A stretch of 64,000 nt of DNA from Cornus controversa (lineage: Eukaryota; Streptophyta; Magnoliopsida; Cornales; Cornaceae): contig CM048850.1 in the NCBI GenBank assembly GCA_026545225.1, positions 8,853,501 to 8,917,500 on the forward strand, read 5' to 3'. The notes under the pieces were generated by a model, which ran no database searches, had not been told where the DNA came from, and saw only the letters and a program-made list of their open reading frames with translations. The position numbers were made by a program, and so were the translations under genes. Positions 9,798 to 20,743 of the stretch are shown one piece after another. Every line of letters starts with the position of its first letter. Within the stretch, counting starts at the first letter, position 1.

Positions 9798-12668
9798 TAA
9801 AATACCCCTTACATATTTCACGCATGAGGTGGCCAGTATCACACATAAAACATAAATGATAGCTACAACTGATAGCAAATAAGCATAGATTACAAGGACA
9901 AAAAGAAAAGATTTATAAATGCTGAAAAAAAGTCTACTGAAATAATAAATACTGTTAAATAAACTTGATACTAGTCTGAACAACACAACTTGGAAGTCCC
10001 GTAACTCAAAGACCCCTTTAACCAAAAATTAAAGTAAATATTTTATGAAAAGATCTAAATCCCTACACTAAAGTCTAGTAAGGAATAGATGGCCGTCATG
10101 CTCTACGAACTTCATTCTCTAATCTTGTGGTGGAAACTGCCTGGGACCTGAAATATCAACAAAGTGGGTTAAACTCACGAGTAAGTTCAATCTACTACAA
10201 CCCAGACAGAGAACTGGTAAACATACCCTCTATATGAGGGGCAATAAATATATATGATTATATACATGAATCATCTTCTCTTCTAACCCATGTACCAAAA
10301 TAGAAACCATCATATATACCGTACCAACCCATCCCCTAACACTCAAATTATAGAAACTATTTTCTATGTTTAAACAAAAAGCAATCCTTACATGCTCGAA
10401 CAATTTATTAAACAAAATACCTTATGAATAATTGGTAATCCTATCCTGCCTCCCTTATATATATATTAAGTACCCCACCATGTAATTGACAATCCACACA
10501 TGTCTCCCTTACTAACCTTAAATACCTTATTAGATATTGGCAATCCTGACACGCCTCCCCTATCCATATTAACTACCCTATCGGCAATCCTGACATACCT
10601 CCCTAATTAACCTGAAAGATATATATAAATGTATACAAATCATTTCCTTATTTATCTCATGTCTCCAAAACAGAAGTCGTCTTATATACCGTCTCAATTC
10701 AACCTCTATCACACAAGTTTAGAACCTATTTCTAAGTTCAAACCAAAGGCATAAATACAATACCCTATTAAATCAAGGCAATCCTGACATGCCTCCTATA
10801 CTATCCTTAAAAACCTTATTAGGTATTGGCAAACCTGACATGCCCCCTGGCAATCCTTACATGTCTCCCTAACCTTAGATACCTTATTAGGTACTGGTAA
10901 TCCGGACATACCTCCTAACAATCCTTACATGATTCTACAACTAACCTATTAAACTAAAATCAAAGATCTAACCTACTTAGCACATTAATTAAATCTAACA
11001 GAAATTCAATCACCAAAACAAAATAACTCATATATAAGTAAACTAATATCAAGTATATCATAAACAATTATGGTTTCAAAGAATACAATTAAGGAAGAAA
11101 AAATAATATAACCAACAATTATATGAGCAAGCACACAACTAAATCTCCAATGTACCTAAATCATCGAGGGAGTCTAAACCTAGCTCTAACCTAGGTTTCC
11201 GGGCCTATTTTGTTCCTAAAAACTCTATTTAATCATTCTGAAATTTTTTGAAAATTTTAAAAATATTTTCCAAATAAAAGAAAATGAAAACCCAATCTTG
11301 AGGCATACTTTTAAAATCAATTTAACCACGAGGGAAACTCATTTCCACTTGAAACTTAAAACCCAAGTGTATTCTATTCCTAAAAGGTTACCTAATTTTT
11401 TTTAGAATTTTCTGGAATTTAAAAATAATTTAAAAAATTGATTTTCTTATTTTTCTAATTTAAAAATCAATTTACAAAAATTGAAAAAAAACAAAAAATA
11501 ATCTGCACTGGGCCGAGAGGTAGGCACGGCGAGTGGGGCTTGTTGCCGCCAATGTCGGCAGCACGCGCCCCTGCACGCCGGCGGTGCGTGTAGGGGGCGC
11601 TGCCCCTTCTTCTTCTGTCTATTTTTTTTTCTTTTTCCCTGTAACTTACGAAAAGCCAAGGAGTCCAAGTTTTTCGGCCACTTCCAAGCACCAAATCGCG
11701 CGTATGAATATACCATTCAATTTGTCTCGATCTAAGCTACGCATTGGTACCAAAATCATCCCCTCTCGTGGCCTAAATGAAAATCGCCCAAATTTAAGTT
11801 TTAAAATTTTAAAATTTCAAACCCAATTTTCCATCAATCTACTCAACGGTTTGCAACCAAACTTTCAACGATTATTCGGGGAAGCAAGAACTACCTATTA
11901 ATTGGAACAGAAACCTTTAAAAACAACGATTACAACAAAGCCATATCTCATGTATATATATATCCACCTATACAGTTATATATACATGCATATACACTTG
12001 GAAAAGTTCCCCAAAGCTATACCAAAACTACAGATTTCTCATGTTTAATCCACAGAAACACTAATAGTATGCATAATCATTCAATTTCATAATTAAAAAT
12101 ATGAAAACATATTCCAGCAACATGTATATACAAAAAATATATGTCTACAGATTCAAAGGGGAAGAGAAGAGTTCGAACTTGCCTTTTTGACGAACACGAA
12201 CTCATCCCGATGAATCCCTTCTTCTCTCCCTCATCTCTTTCGTCTACACTCTTTTTGTCTCTGTGCGTGAAAAGAAACGACAAAAACCCTAACCTCCTTT
12301 TTCTTTTCTTTTATTTTTTTTCCAAAAAACTAATTACACTCCAAAATAATAAAAATAAAAATATAATAAAAATTAACCTAGCCCATCAAAATAAGTATAC
12401 ACCTAGCCTAACCATTCCAGCCCAACTCAACCCAAATTCCTTCCTAGCCCAATCTAAAATTAAAATAAAGGAAAATACAAAGACTCAGTCCAAATAAAAT
12501 AAAATAAATTACACAAAAAATATTTAAAGCACTCAAATAAATTTAATTCAACCAATAAAGCCATTCAAAGCACTCAAAGAAATTTAATTCAACCAATAAA
12601 GCAATTAAAAAATAAAATAAAGCATTTATATTAAAAATTAAATGACCTCAAAATTACAGGGTATTACA
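9798..12668 (-). mobile_element. LTR-L copy b: complete solo long LTR, 2.87 kb
   Basis: Read on the minus strand it starts TGTAATACCCTG and ends GGGGTATTTTA. It is flanked by the 5-bp direct repeat CACTC (9793-9797 and 12669-12673). TG-type ends with short inverted repeats and a 5-bp duplication are the marks of an LTR, here without its partner or any internal region. It is longer than copies d and h, because it holds a GC-rich island (about 11507-11605) and an expanded array of AATCCTGACATGCCTCC-like motifs at about 10430-10930. No protein domain is present. The lineage is unknown; it could belong to a large non-autonomous (LARD-like) family. Confidence 0.75.
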
Positions 12669-13117
12669 CACTCTCTCTCCACACACATTGCACAACTCCT
12701 TCTTCCCTACTTACCTACCTCCCTCTATTCACGAAACTCTAATATTCATTGATTCATACTCTTTTATTCTTCTATTGTGCAGTCGGTATTACACATATAA
12801 ACACGCACATCTACACACGCTGATGGACCGTATCAACAGACTGGTACTCTTAAAGTATCGAGAGTTATAAAATTTAAGGTAGTTGGGTACCTATTTCGGT
12901 CAACCGAAAAGGAGACTTTTAGCTAGTCAAAAGGAGACTTTCAATCGACCGAAACTATATGGCAGTCGGCCGACAGATTTAGGAATCAAATCCAGTGTAC
13001 ATCTAAAGGAAGTAACAGCTGAAGGACCTCTTAAGCTGGCCGATGGTTTAAGGAAGTAACAGCTGAAGGACCTCTTAAGCAGGCCAATGAAACCATCGGC
13101 CAGCTGAAACTAAGTGT
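12669..13117. other. Spacer with palindromic motifs next to a Sirevirus-like LTR remnant
   Basis: It contains GGTCAACCGAAA and GTCGGCCGAC-type near-palindromes at about 12895-12975. A stretch of about 37 bp (TAAGGAAGTAACAGCTGAAG...) is repeated nearly exactly at about 13010-13090. The same spacer recurs at about 39209-39650. Confidence 0.45.
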
Positions 13118-14300
13118 GACCTGAGAATTGTCCCTAGAGGGGAGGGGGTGAATAGGGACATTAAGCAAACAATGGAATCTTTTCGGTTTAACTTGTTTTG
13201 ACAAAAAATTGCTTGAATAGACCTTTGTTAAATACTTGGTGAACTTATGTTAAATACTTGGTGTGTAGATTGATTTAACAAGTGATTATCTTATTGCACA
13301 AAAGAAGTCACATAGACATTTTAAAACAATTAAGAATGCATTTATTATTAAGTTAAATTCATATGTTCAATGCATGTTTATTATGCAATCACAACATATT
13401 CAATTCAACTAATCAATCCACTTATCTTATCATCCTTTGAATGTATAAAATTATATCATCAAGAATTCTTATAACATTCATAAACATGCTTATAGTGTGT
13501 GGACAAGTTGATTCCACATTTTATTAAATACACGGTTGCAATTTGATTGAGAAAATGGATAATCAAATAAGCTCTCAAACAATCAACATACTCCAAACAT
13601 TCATCACATCCTCCTTATGTGAATTAATGCATTTAAACTTATAGCATTCATATATAAAACATATGAAATTTAAACAAATGAAATGCTATCAAATAAAGGA
13701 GTTTAAGGATAGAGAAATGCAAACCCAGTGACACCATGAGTTTTACATGGTATGACCCCTCTTGCCTACATCCATGCCTCAAGAGCACATCTTGAGGTTT
13801 TCGCTATAGAGCTTCCTTTAAGGATTGAAAGAAAACTGTACAATTGCCAAGTGAACCACTTGGGCTTCTTCGCTCCGTGAACAATTCATCGAGATTCCTT
13901 GCCATGGTCATGACTTGGACTTATTTACTCAATGAAAACTTCACTAAGACTTCTTTGCTAAGCTGATGACTTAGGCTTCTTTGCCAAATTCACCACTTGG
14001 TCTTCCTCTCAAATAGGATGAATAAGAATTTACGTACAATATAGAATATCCCTCAATAGATAGATATACAAACGATAGATTAACGTAGAACATCCTTCAA
14101 TAGATAGATACACAAATTATAGCTCACATACATAGCTCACATTGGTGGTGACTACCAATGGATGAATGATATGAAGATTTAAGCTCTAAGGTAGCATATA
14201 CCCATAATATATTATCATGGATGGTTATGGTAGTCTCTTTCACTTGTATAATGCATATACAAGGTGTATTTATAGTCCAAGAATGAATTCTGGTCATTTG
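13118..14300. mobile_element. Sirevirus-like LTR remnant (copy A)
   Basis: It begins TGTGACCTGAGAATTGTCCC and runs into CTAGAGGGGAGGGGGTGAATAGGG, closely like the edge of the intact Sirevirus LTRs at 43716 and 52186. Further in it has the same layout (gene-like CTCAAGAGCACATCTTGAGG and CTTGGGCTTCTT blocks). No internal coding region is attached. The far edge is not clear. A second copy lies at about 39648-40900 in the duplicated block. It is old and broken. Confidence 0.45.
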
Positions 14301-14648
14301 GAAGTGGTCTTATGAAATCTAGTATATTATATATTAAGTTGACTTACTTGATTACTTAAGTTATTGGAAAAAAGAAAAAGAAAAAGATGACAAAATGTGT
14401 TGTTGGATGGGCCAGATGAGGTCAAGACCCCAAGTATAGAACGGTCAGGGAGTGGATATGGTATGGAGTGGGGTGGATGGTGTGTGAATGAGATTATCAT
14501 ACATGCCTGGAATTTTTGTACATGTTTTTAGGCATCGACTTCCATGGTTGGCATGTAGTAGCCTGACTGGATGAGATGGGCGAATATTTTCTTTCCTCCT
14601 TAGTGCTGAAAGGAATGAGCGATGGTTAAGGCCTCTTGAGCCTCGTCA
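14301..14648. other. Unassigned spacer
   Basis: No gene was seen. The duplicate at about 40905-41252 is nearly identical. Confidence 0.4.
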
Positions 14649-15265
14649 TGTAATACCCCAAAATTTGAGGATATTTAATTTGGAGTTAATTATTTAAATT
14701 GTTCATTTAGTGGTGTTAATAACTGTTCCTCTTTGTTTAATGTGGATGTTGATTTGTTGCTAAGTTTTGATTGATTTTAAATGCTTGTGAAATGTTTGTT
14801 TTAGATGTAAATATTCTTTTAAATATTTTGGTTCGGTTTTTGTACTAAAATTCCTTGTATTTATTTTAATTATTGTCGGGTTGGGCTAGACTTTTGGATT
14901 TGGGCCACATTTATATGTATATATTCATATATGTGGGCTAAATATATTTAGGTTTATTATTTGAATTATTTAGGGAATTATTTTATTTTTTCTAGAAAAT
15001 AAAATATATATAAAAATTAGAGAAAAAGAAATTAGGGTTCAGTCGTTTCTACGCACAGACAGGGAGAAAATGGTAGACGCTAGGAAAAGGGAGAAAGCTG
15101 ATTTTGCTGAAAATCACAAGGTAAGTTCAATCTCTTCACTTCCCCTTTGAACTTGTAAATATATATAAATATTTGTATCATTTGATTGCATGCATACACA
15201 TGTATATACATATAGTTTTACGTAATTTGAAATTTTTGCTTAATTGCATGTTAAAAGAATTTTTG
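14649..15265 (+). mobile_element. LTR-L copy c: 5' fragment
   Basis: It begins TGTAATACCCCAAAATTTGAGG, the family's terminal sequence, and follows the family consensus through the GGGTTCAGTCGTTTCTACGC region. Homology stops near 15265. The duplicate is at 41253-41745. Confidence 0.65.
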
Positions 15266-15597
15266 TTTGAGAAAATTAAAGTCGTACGCCCTTCCAGAAT
15301 TTCTTAATGTTGTTATAATTTTGTTTCAGGCTGTATTATTGTTGTACTTAAATTCTACTGTTAATAATCTTCCATATCTGGCCAACTGATATTTCACGTG
15401 TTATTATTTCATGCAAGTATACCATATACATGACACGTGTAGAATGTTGTGCATAGTTCAACAATGAATCTATAAATGTCAGTGTGGTATTGTAAATATA
15501 TTCGTGGGAAAAGTATTTGGAGAAGTACACTGTGATGAACCAACCAACGGATCTTCTCTTTTTCATTAAATCCATTTGAATATGGCTAAGTTTCTTC

Positions 15598-16429
15598 AAT
15601 ATAAAATAGGAAAAATTACAAATACAATGACTTTTGGAAGCCAAAGTCAAATGAATTCTTCTAAAACGCCAACATGGACATGAAAAAAACTATTCATGCC
15701 CAAACTACTCTTACTATTTTGATGACCAATGATAAAAAAAAAATTGAACTAAATTTTTATCACTGGTTGTGAAAATAGTTTGCACAAAAAATGACACATG
15801 CGTGCACAAAGAGTGGTACATACCTCGATGCACAAAAATGGTACCTACATGCACAAAAGTGGTACTTATACATGAAAATATTTTTTATACTTTTTTCACC
15901 CAATTAAACATACTAATATAAATGACCTTAGATTGTTATTCCTTTTCATTTCATAAATCACGTGGAAATAATTTTATATTTTTTATGCATATATGAAAGT
16001 ACTCATGTACTAGTAATCTCTTAATGACAAATAAGTGTAATTTGAGAGTTTGATCTAACAATCAACACAGACGACTCTACTTGTATATTTGTGAAACAAG
16101 AATGACACCTTAATGTCATACAAATGCTATTTTAATCTGTTTAATTGAAAAAAAAAAGTATTAAAAAATTTCCATTCCGGTACCATTTATGTGCATGTAG
16201 GTATCACTTTTTTGGAGACCATTTTGACGACCGGTGATTAAAATTTAGTTCATTTTTTTTTTTATCATCGGTCGTCAAATATTTGAATAAAATGAACAAT
16301 GATTTTTTCATGTTCACAGCTGCATTTTAGGGGAATTCATTTTTTAAAATTTTATGACTTTGAGTTCATGTATTTGTAAATTAAGCTTCAAAAGTTCATG
16401 TATTTGCAATTTTTTCTATAAAATATTTT
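15598..16429. mobile_element. Foldback DNA element with inverted arms of about 230 bp
   Basis: The left arm (about 15598-15850) reads ..AAAATTACAAATACAATGAC.., then GATGACCAATGATAAAAAA and GTGGTACCTAC-like blocks. The right arm (about 16170-16429) is its reverse complement with some mismatches. The centre is about 320 bp and AT-rich, with no transposase. Long inverted arms suggest a MULE-type or foldback non-autonomous element. Only the inner part and right arm survive in the duplicated block (about 41785-42178). Confidence 0.65.
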
Positions 16430-16476
16430 CACCGTAAGGTCTTTCTAATTTAAGGGGAAACACAGTGGTTTGACTT

Positions 16477-16554
16477 CCTAATCCGAATAGAGAAAACACA
16501 GTTGGCTTGATAAATCCTAATCCGAATAGAGAAAACACAGTTGGCTTGATAAAT
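16477..16554. repeat. 39-bp tandem duplication
   Basis: A 39-bp unit beginning CCTAATCCGAATAGAG is present twice in a row (16477-16515, 16516-16554). The homologous site in the other block (about 42227) has one unit, so this doubling happened after the block duplicated. Confidence 0.85.
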
Positions 16555-16820
16555 CATGTGAGTTGTGTTTTTTGTAGGGCTAATATTGAAGATCATAGCC
16601 ATTTATTTTTTTACTGCCCCAATTGTCCTTAGAATTTGGAGATTCATTGCCTGAAAATGTACATTCTCTTCAGTGTGCTTCATTGTTTAACTAACATTGT
16701 TCAATGGGGTACGGGTTTTTCCAATTTGAGAGGTGGTTACCTATTGTAGTTATTATTTACTGAGCTGGTTCCTTGTATAGCTTTGCTGGCAAGTCACAAA
16801 AACTTGAATAGATGTAACAA
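16540..16820 (+). pseudogene. LINE remnant: reverse-transcriptase zinc-binding domain (zf-RVT-like)
   Basis: The plus strand from 16564 reads CVFCRANIEDHSHLFFYC, which fits the C-x2-C ... H-x-H-L-F-x2-C pattern of the zinc-binding tail of plant non-LTR retrotransposon reverse transcriptases. A stop codon follows five codons later (16630-16632), and weaker similarity continues to about 16820. A second copy with the same stop lies at 42270-42540. It is a short, inactive fragment. Confidence 0.55.
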
Positions 16821-16838
16821 GAACTGATAATGACCATC

Positions 16839-16843
<5 letters not shown>

Positions 16844-16880
<37 letters not shown>
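16844..16880. repeat. (TA)n microsatellite downstream of MMP-psi2
   Basis: About 18 TA units, at the same position as 1438-1469 and 42553-42582. Confidence 0.9.
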
Positions 16881-16884
<4 letters not shown>

Positions 16885-17099
16885 GTGTGTGCAGTTAATC
16901 TTCCATTGAAAATCATTTATTCCGGACGAAACAAGCCGCAAGTACGTACAACTCTTAGTTGTTGAATACAGGTTTATCACCCATATATACTTATTTTCTT
17001 TTTCTCATAGTAACATTCTTATGTTAACAAAAAAAAAAATAGAACATCATAGAACTATATCATATATAGTACTAATTAACCCATGGCTCTATCTTGTAC

Positions 17100-18073
17100 T
17101 TAAGAATACAAGGTGCGTATACCTTGGATATCGTCAGTATGCAGATCCTTCTTGATAGTTCGACCAGAAAATGTTGCGTACATAATGGCATTCAGATCTG
17201 CACTAAGATCAAGCCCAAGAAGATGCCCTATCTCATGAACTGCAACAAATTCCAAGTCTATTTGGTTGCTGTTCGTCGGATTGGTGCTCCAATTCCCATC
17301 AGCATCATAGTGGAACCATCCTGTTGTTGGCGGAAAAGCATGAGCCAATGTGCCAAATGGACCATCAAATGCGTTCTCATTGCCATTGCCATCGCCATGA
17401 TTACCGCGATGGAACCCAATAACAATATCCCAAGTTGCACCTTGGGGAGCTTCCTGAAATGTGAATTGGCTCATAACTTGCCTTCTCTTAAAACCTTGCA
17501 AGCACACCGACCTCAGTACTTGCAATTCCATAACTTGGGCACTGGATTGGAAGCTATAACTGAGACGAGTTTTTGTGGAAGGCCACTTTGGCATTCCTAG
17601 CAAGATGTGTATTGAGCAACCATGTTGAAAAGTTTGGGTTGTGTGATTTTTCTGCTTGACATTGAATTTGTGGCATTGACAACATCAGGCCTGCCACATC
17701 TTGGGAGCATCATTTGTTGAACGGTTTTGGAGTTTAAATTTTCGATGACCTTCAAGTGATAGTTTGATTGGTATGCTCTCACTGCATACTCTAAAAGGTC
17801 ATCGAATTCATCGTCATTTGCATGATGGGTTGCAGTAGTCTTTTAATCATGATGATCAGTAGCATAGTTCAGGTAGCCAAACTTCTCAAGATAGCGTTTG
17901 AGCTTATGAAGGCCTTTCACTGTCTGGCCCTTGTGGCATCCCTCCAAGTGCTGGAGGAACTTGAAGGCATTTCCGGGAGGTTTGGTGTGATCTTTAGATT
18001 CAATAGTAGTGATAGGTATTGTCACAACAAGGAGGAGGGAAGCTCCTAAAACAAGAGAGAGATTAGGAGCCAT
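17100..18073 (-). pseudogene. MMP-psi2, near full-length matrix metalloproteinase pseudogene
   Basis: On the minus strand it starts at ATG 18073 with a signal peptide (MAPNLSLVLGASLLLVV), then propeptide, cysteine switch PRCGRPD, catalytic domain and the LYS end at 17100. Damage visible: a nonsense codon (TAA for the TCA serine after HHD) near 17842. One base is lost near 17605, between the propeptide side and the catalytic side. The third zinc-binding His is Leu (HEIGHLLGLDL), although the Met-turn Met (NAIMYAT) is kept. The TATA-box region is deleted upstream, and an LTR-L was inserted about 100 bp upstream. Its best relative is MMP-psi3. It is dead as a protease by several independent changes. 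Confidence 0.92.
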
Positions 18074-18171
18074 AATATAATTAATATCCTAAGTTTGTTT
18101 GTTGTTGCAACAAAAGGCTTTGTGTTGGTGTTGTGTATTTGCATTTTCCAAGTTTGTAATTATAATTTTAG
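18074..18171 (-). promoter_or_regulatory. Residual 5' flank of MMP-psi2, TATA region deleted
   Basis: Compared with the same flank of MMP-psi3 (53693-53840), about 50 bp is missing, from just after GTGTTGTGTAT to just before GCATTTTCC. The missing part holds the TATA box. Short GTAT repeats at both edges suggest a microhomology deletion. Confidence 0.7.
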
Positions 18172-18917
18172 TGTAATACCCATAAATTTTAAAGATATTT
18201 AAATTGGGTTATTTATTTATTTATTATTATTTAGTTGGGTATTAATTATTTAAATGGTTTTAGTTAAATTTTGTCAATGCCTGTTTTATTTGTTTAATGC
18301 GGATGTTTGAATTGTTACTAAGTGCTGACTAATTTTAGTTTTTGTGTGAAATATTTGTTTTAAATGTATTTTTCTTTTAAATAAAATATATGGGTTTTGG
18401 GTTACATGTTCTTTAAATTTTTTATTTTATCAGGTTGGGCTAGACTATTGGATTGGGCTATATATATATATTATTTATAGGTGGGCTAAGTATTTTATAT
18501 TTATTAATATAATTATTTAGAAATTTTATTTTAATTTTCTAGGAAAAAAATTAAAATAAAAGAAAAAGAAAAAGGGGTTAGGGTTTCTGTCGTTTACACG
18601 TACAAAGACCGAAAGAGCATAAATGTAAGAGAGAAGGGAGAGAATGAGCATTTCATCGGGACGAGTTTGTGTTCATAAAAAAGGCAAGTTCGAACTCTTG
18701 TCTTCCCCTTTAAATCTGTAGACATATATATTATTTGTATATACATGTTGCTAGAATATAGATATAATTTCTTTTTTTATGTATTTAATTATGAAATTAA
18801 ATGATTATGCATGCTAAGGTGGATTTTGTGGATTAAACATGAAGAATCTAGGGGTTTGATACTACTATAGGGTATTTTTGCATATGTATATACATGTATG
18901 TATGACTGTATAGGCGA

Positions 18918-18967
<50 letters not shown>

Positions 18968-20441
18968 TAACTTGAAATTGAGTTTACTGTATTCATCATT
19001 TTTTAGGGTTTTTGTTCCAATCAATAGGTTGAATTTGAAAATTTGAAAATCCTTGAAAATTTGGTTGTGAACCGTTGGGTAGATTGATGGGAATTTGAGT
19101 TTAAAATTTTAGATTTTTAGAACTTGAAATTGGGTGTTTTGATTTGGGCCGCGAGAGGGCGTGAATTTGGTACCAAAGCGTAGCTTAGATTGAGATGAGT
19201 TCAATGGTATATTCATACCTGCGATTCGGTGCCCGAAAGTTGCTGGAAAATGGCCGAAAAGTTCTGGCACCATTGTTGATACGTTCTGTTGCAATCCAGG
19301 GTATTTTTAATTTTTAAAAAAAATTTTAAATTGGTTTTTAATTTAGAAAAATAGTAAAAATAATTTTAAAAATAATTTTTAAATTCCAGAAAATTCTAAA
19401 AAATTTTGGGTAACCTTTTAGGGACAGAATACAGTTGAATTTTAAATTTCAAGTAGAAATGAGCTTCCCTCGTGGTTAAATTGATTTTAAAAGTATGCCT
19501 CAAAATTGGGTTTTCTTCTTCTTTTATTTAGAAAATATTTTTAATTGGTTGTTGTATTTTTTTTCCCTTCCTTAATTGTATTTTTTGAACTTATAAATGT
19601 TCATGATATTTGATATTAGTTTAATTGTGTATGAGTTGTTTTATTGTGGTGATTGAACTTTTGTTAGATTAAATAATGTGTTAAGTAGGTTAGATCTTTT
19701 ATTTTGGTTTAATAGATTAGTTGTAGAAGCATGTAATGATTGTTATGGGGCATGTCAGGATTGCAAATACCCAATAAGGTATCAAGGGAGGTATGTAAGG
19801 ATTGCTAGGGGGCATGTCAGGATTGCCAATACCTAATAAGGTATTCATAGATAGTATAGGAGGCATGTCGGGATTGTCTATGTTTAATAGGGGTGATACT
19901 TGAATTGGGACGATATATATGACGACTTATATTTTGGAAACATGAGATAAATAAGGAAATAATTTGTATATAATTATATATATTGGTTGTCCCTGATATA
20001 AAGGGTATGTTTACCAATTCTCTAATTGGGTTGTATTAGAGAACTTGCTCGTTTATTTAACTCACTTTGTTGATATTTTAGGTTCAAGGCAGTTTCCACC
20101 TCGAGGTTAGAGCATAGAGTTCGTAGAGCTAGCATGGTGGTCATCTACTCCTTACCAGACTTTAGTGTAGAGGCTTAGATCTTTTCATAAAGTATTTTAC
20201 TTTTAATCTTTTTGGTTAAGGGGTCCTTGAGTTACGAGACTTTCAAATTGTATCGATCGGACTAGAATTATGTATTTAACATTATTTATTGTTATTTCAG
20301 TTAGACTTACTTTCAGCATTTATAATTTCTTTTTCTTTTGTTTTTGTATTCTATGCTTATTTGTTATCAGTTATAAGTATCCCTTATGTTTTATGTGTGA
20401 GACTGGCCACCTCATACGTGAAATTTGTTGGTTGTATTTCA
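18172..20441 (+). mobile_element. LTR-L copy d: complete solo long LTR, 2.27 kb
   Basis: It runs from TGTAATACCCATAAATTT to GTTGTATTTCA and is flanked by TTTAG on both sides (18167-18171 and 20442-20446). It has no coding capacity. It lacks the GC-rich island of copies a, b, e and f. Inside are GGTTAGGGTTTCTG, a block GGTACCAAAGCGTAGCTTAG shared by all copies, and short GGCATGTCAGGATTG repeats at about 19740-19880. A GT/TA tract lies at 18918-18963. It separates the MMP-psi2 promoter from the hAT-like element it landed in. Confidence 0.8.
18918..18963. repeat. (GT)n(AT)n compound microsatellite in LTR-L copy d
   Basis: About nine GT units followed by about fourteen AT units. Shorter versions are at the same place in copies a (about 3028-3058) and h (about 54592-54620). 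Confidence 0.9.
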
Positions 20442-20443
20442 TT

Positions 20444-20743
20444 TAGGGTTAGTTTGGTTGGAAAGAAAGGTAAGTAAAAGAAAAGAAATGTAAGGGAGGG
20501 AGATGAGATATTGTGTTTGGTATAAAATATTAGAAAGAAAATAAAGGGGTTGGAAGGATTTGAAAGGTTACAGCTGGTATGGGCAGAAACAGACGGAAAG
20601 ACTGTAATCTTTTAATACAATTTTCTTAATACCCAAACTGACGCTTAAGCTACCTTTTCTTTTCAATAAGGATCAAACTGCTTCAAGTTGTATTTGTGAG
20701 TATCACTTATGTTTCTGCATGGATCAGCGATATAAGTAAATTG
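20444..20743. mobile_element. hAT-like element, left part only (copy 2)
   Basis: It matches 4630-4930 and is cut at 20743 by LTR-L copy e. The remainder of the element is not present on the far side of copy e. Confidence 0.6.

Noticed and set aside
15348-15650. 100-residue minus-strand frame
   Set aside because: It partly overlaps the arm of the foldback element and has no similarity that I recognise.
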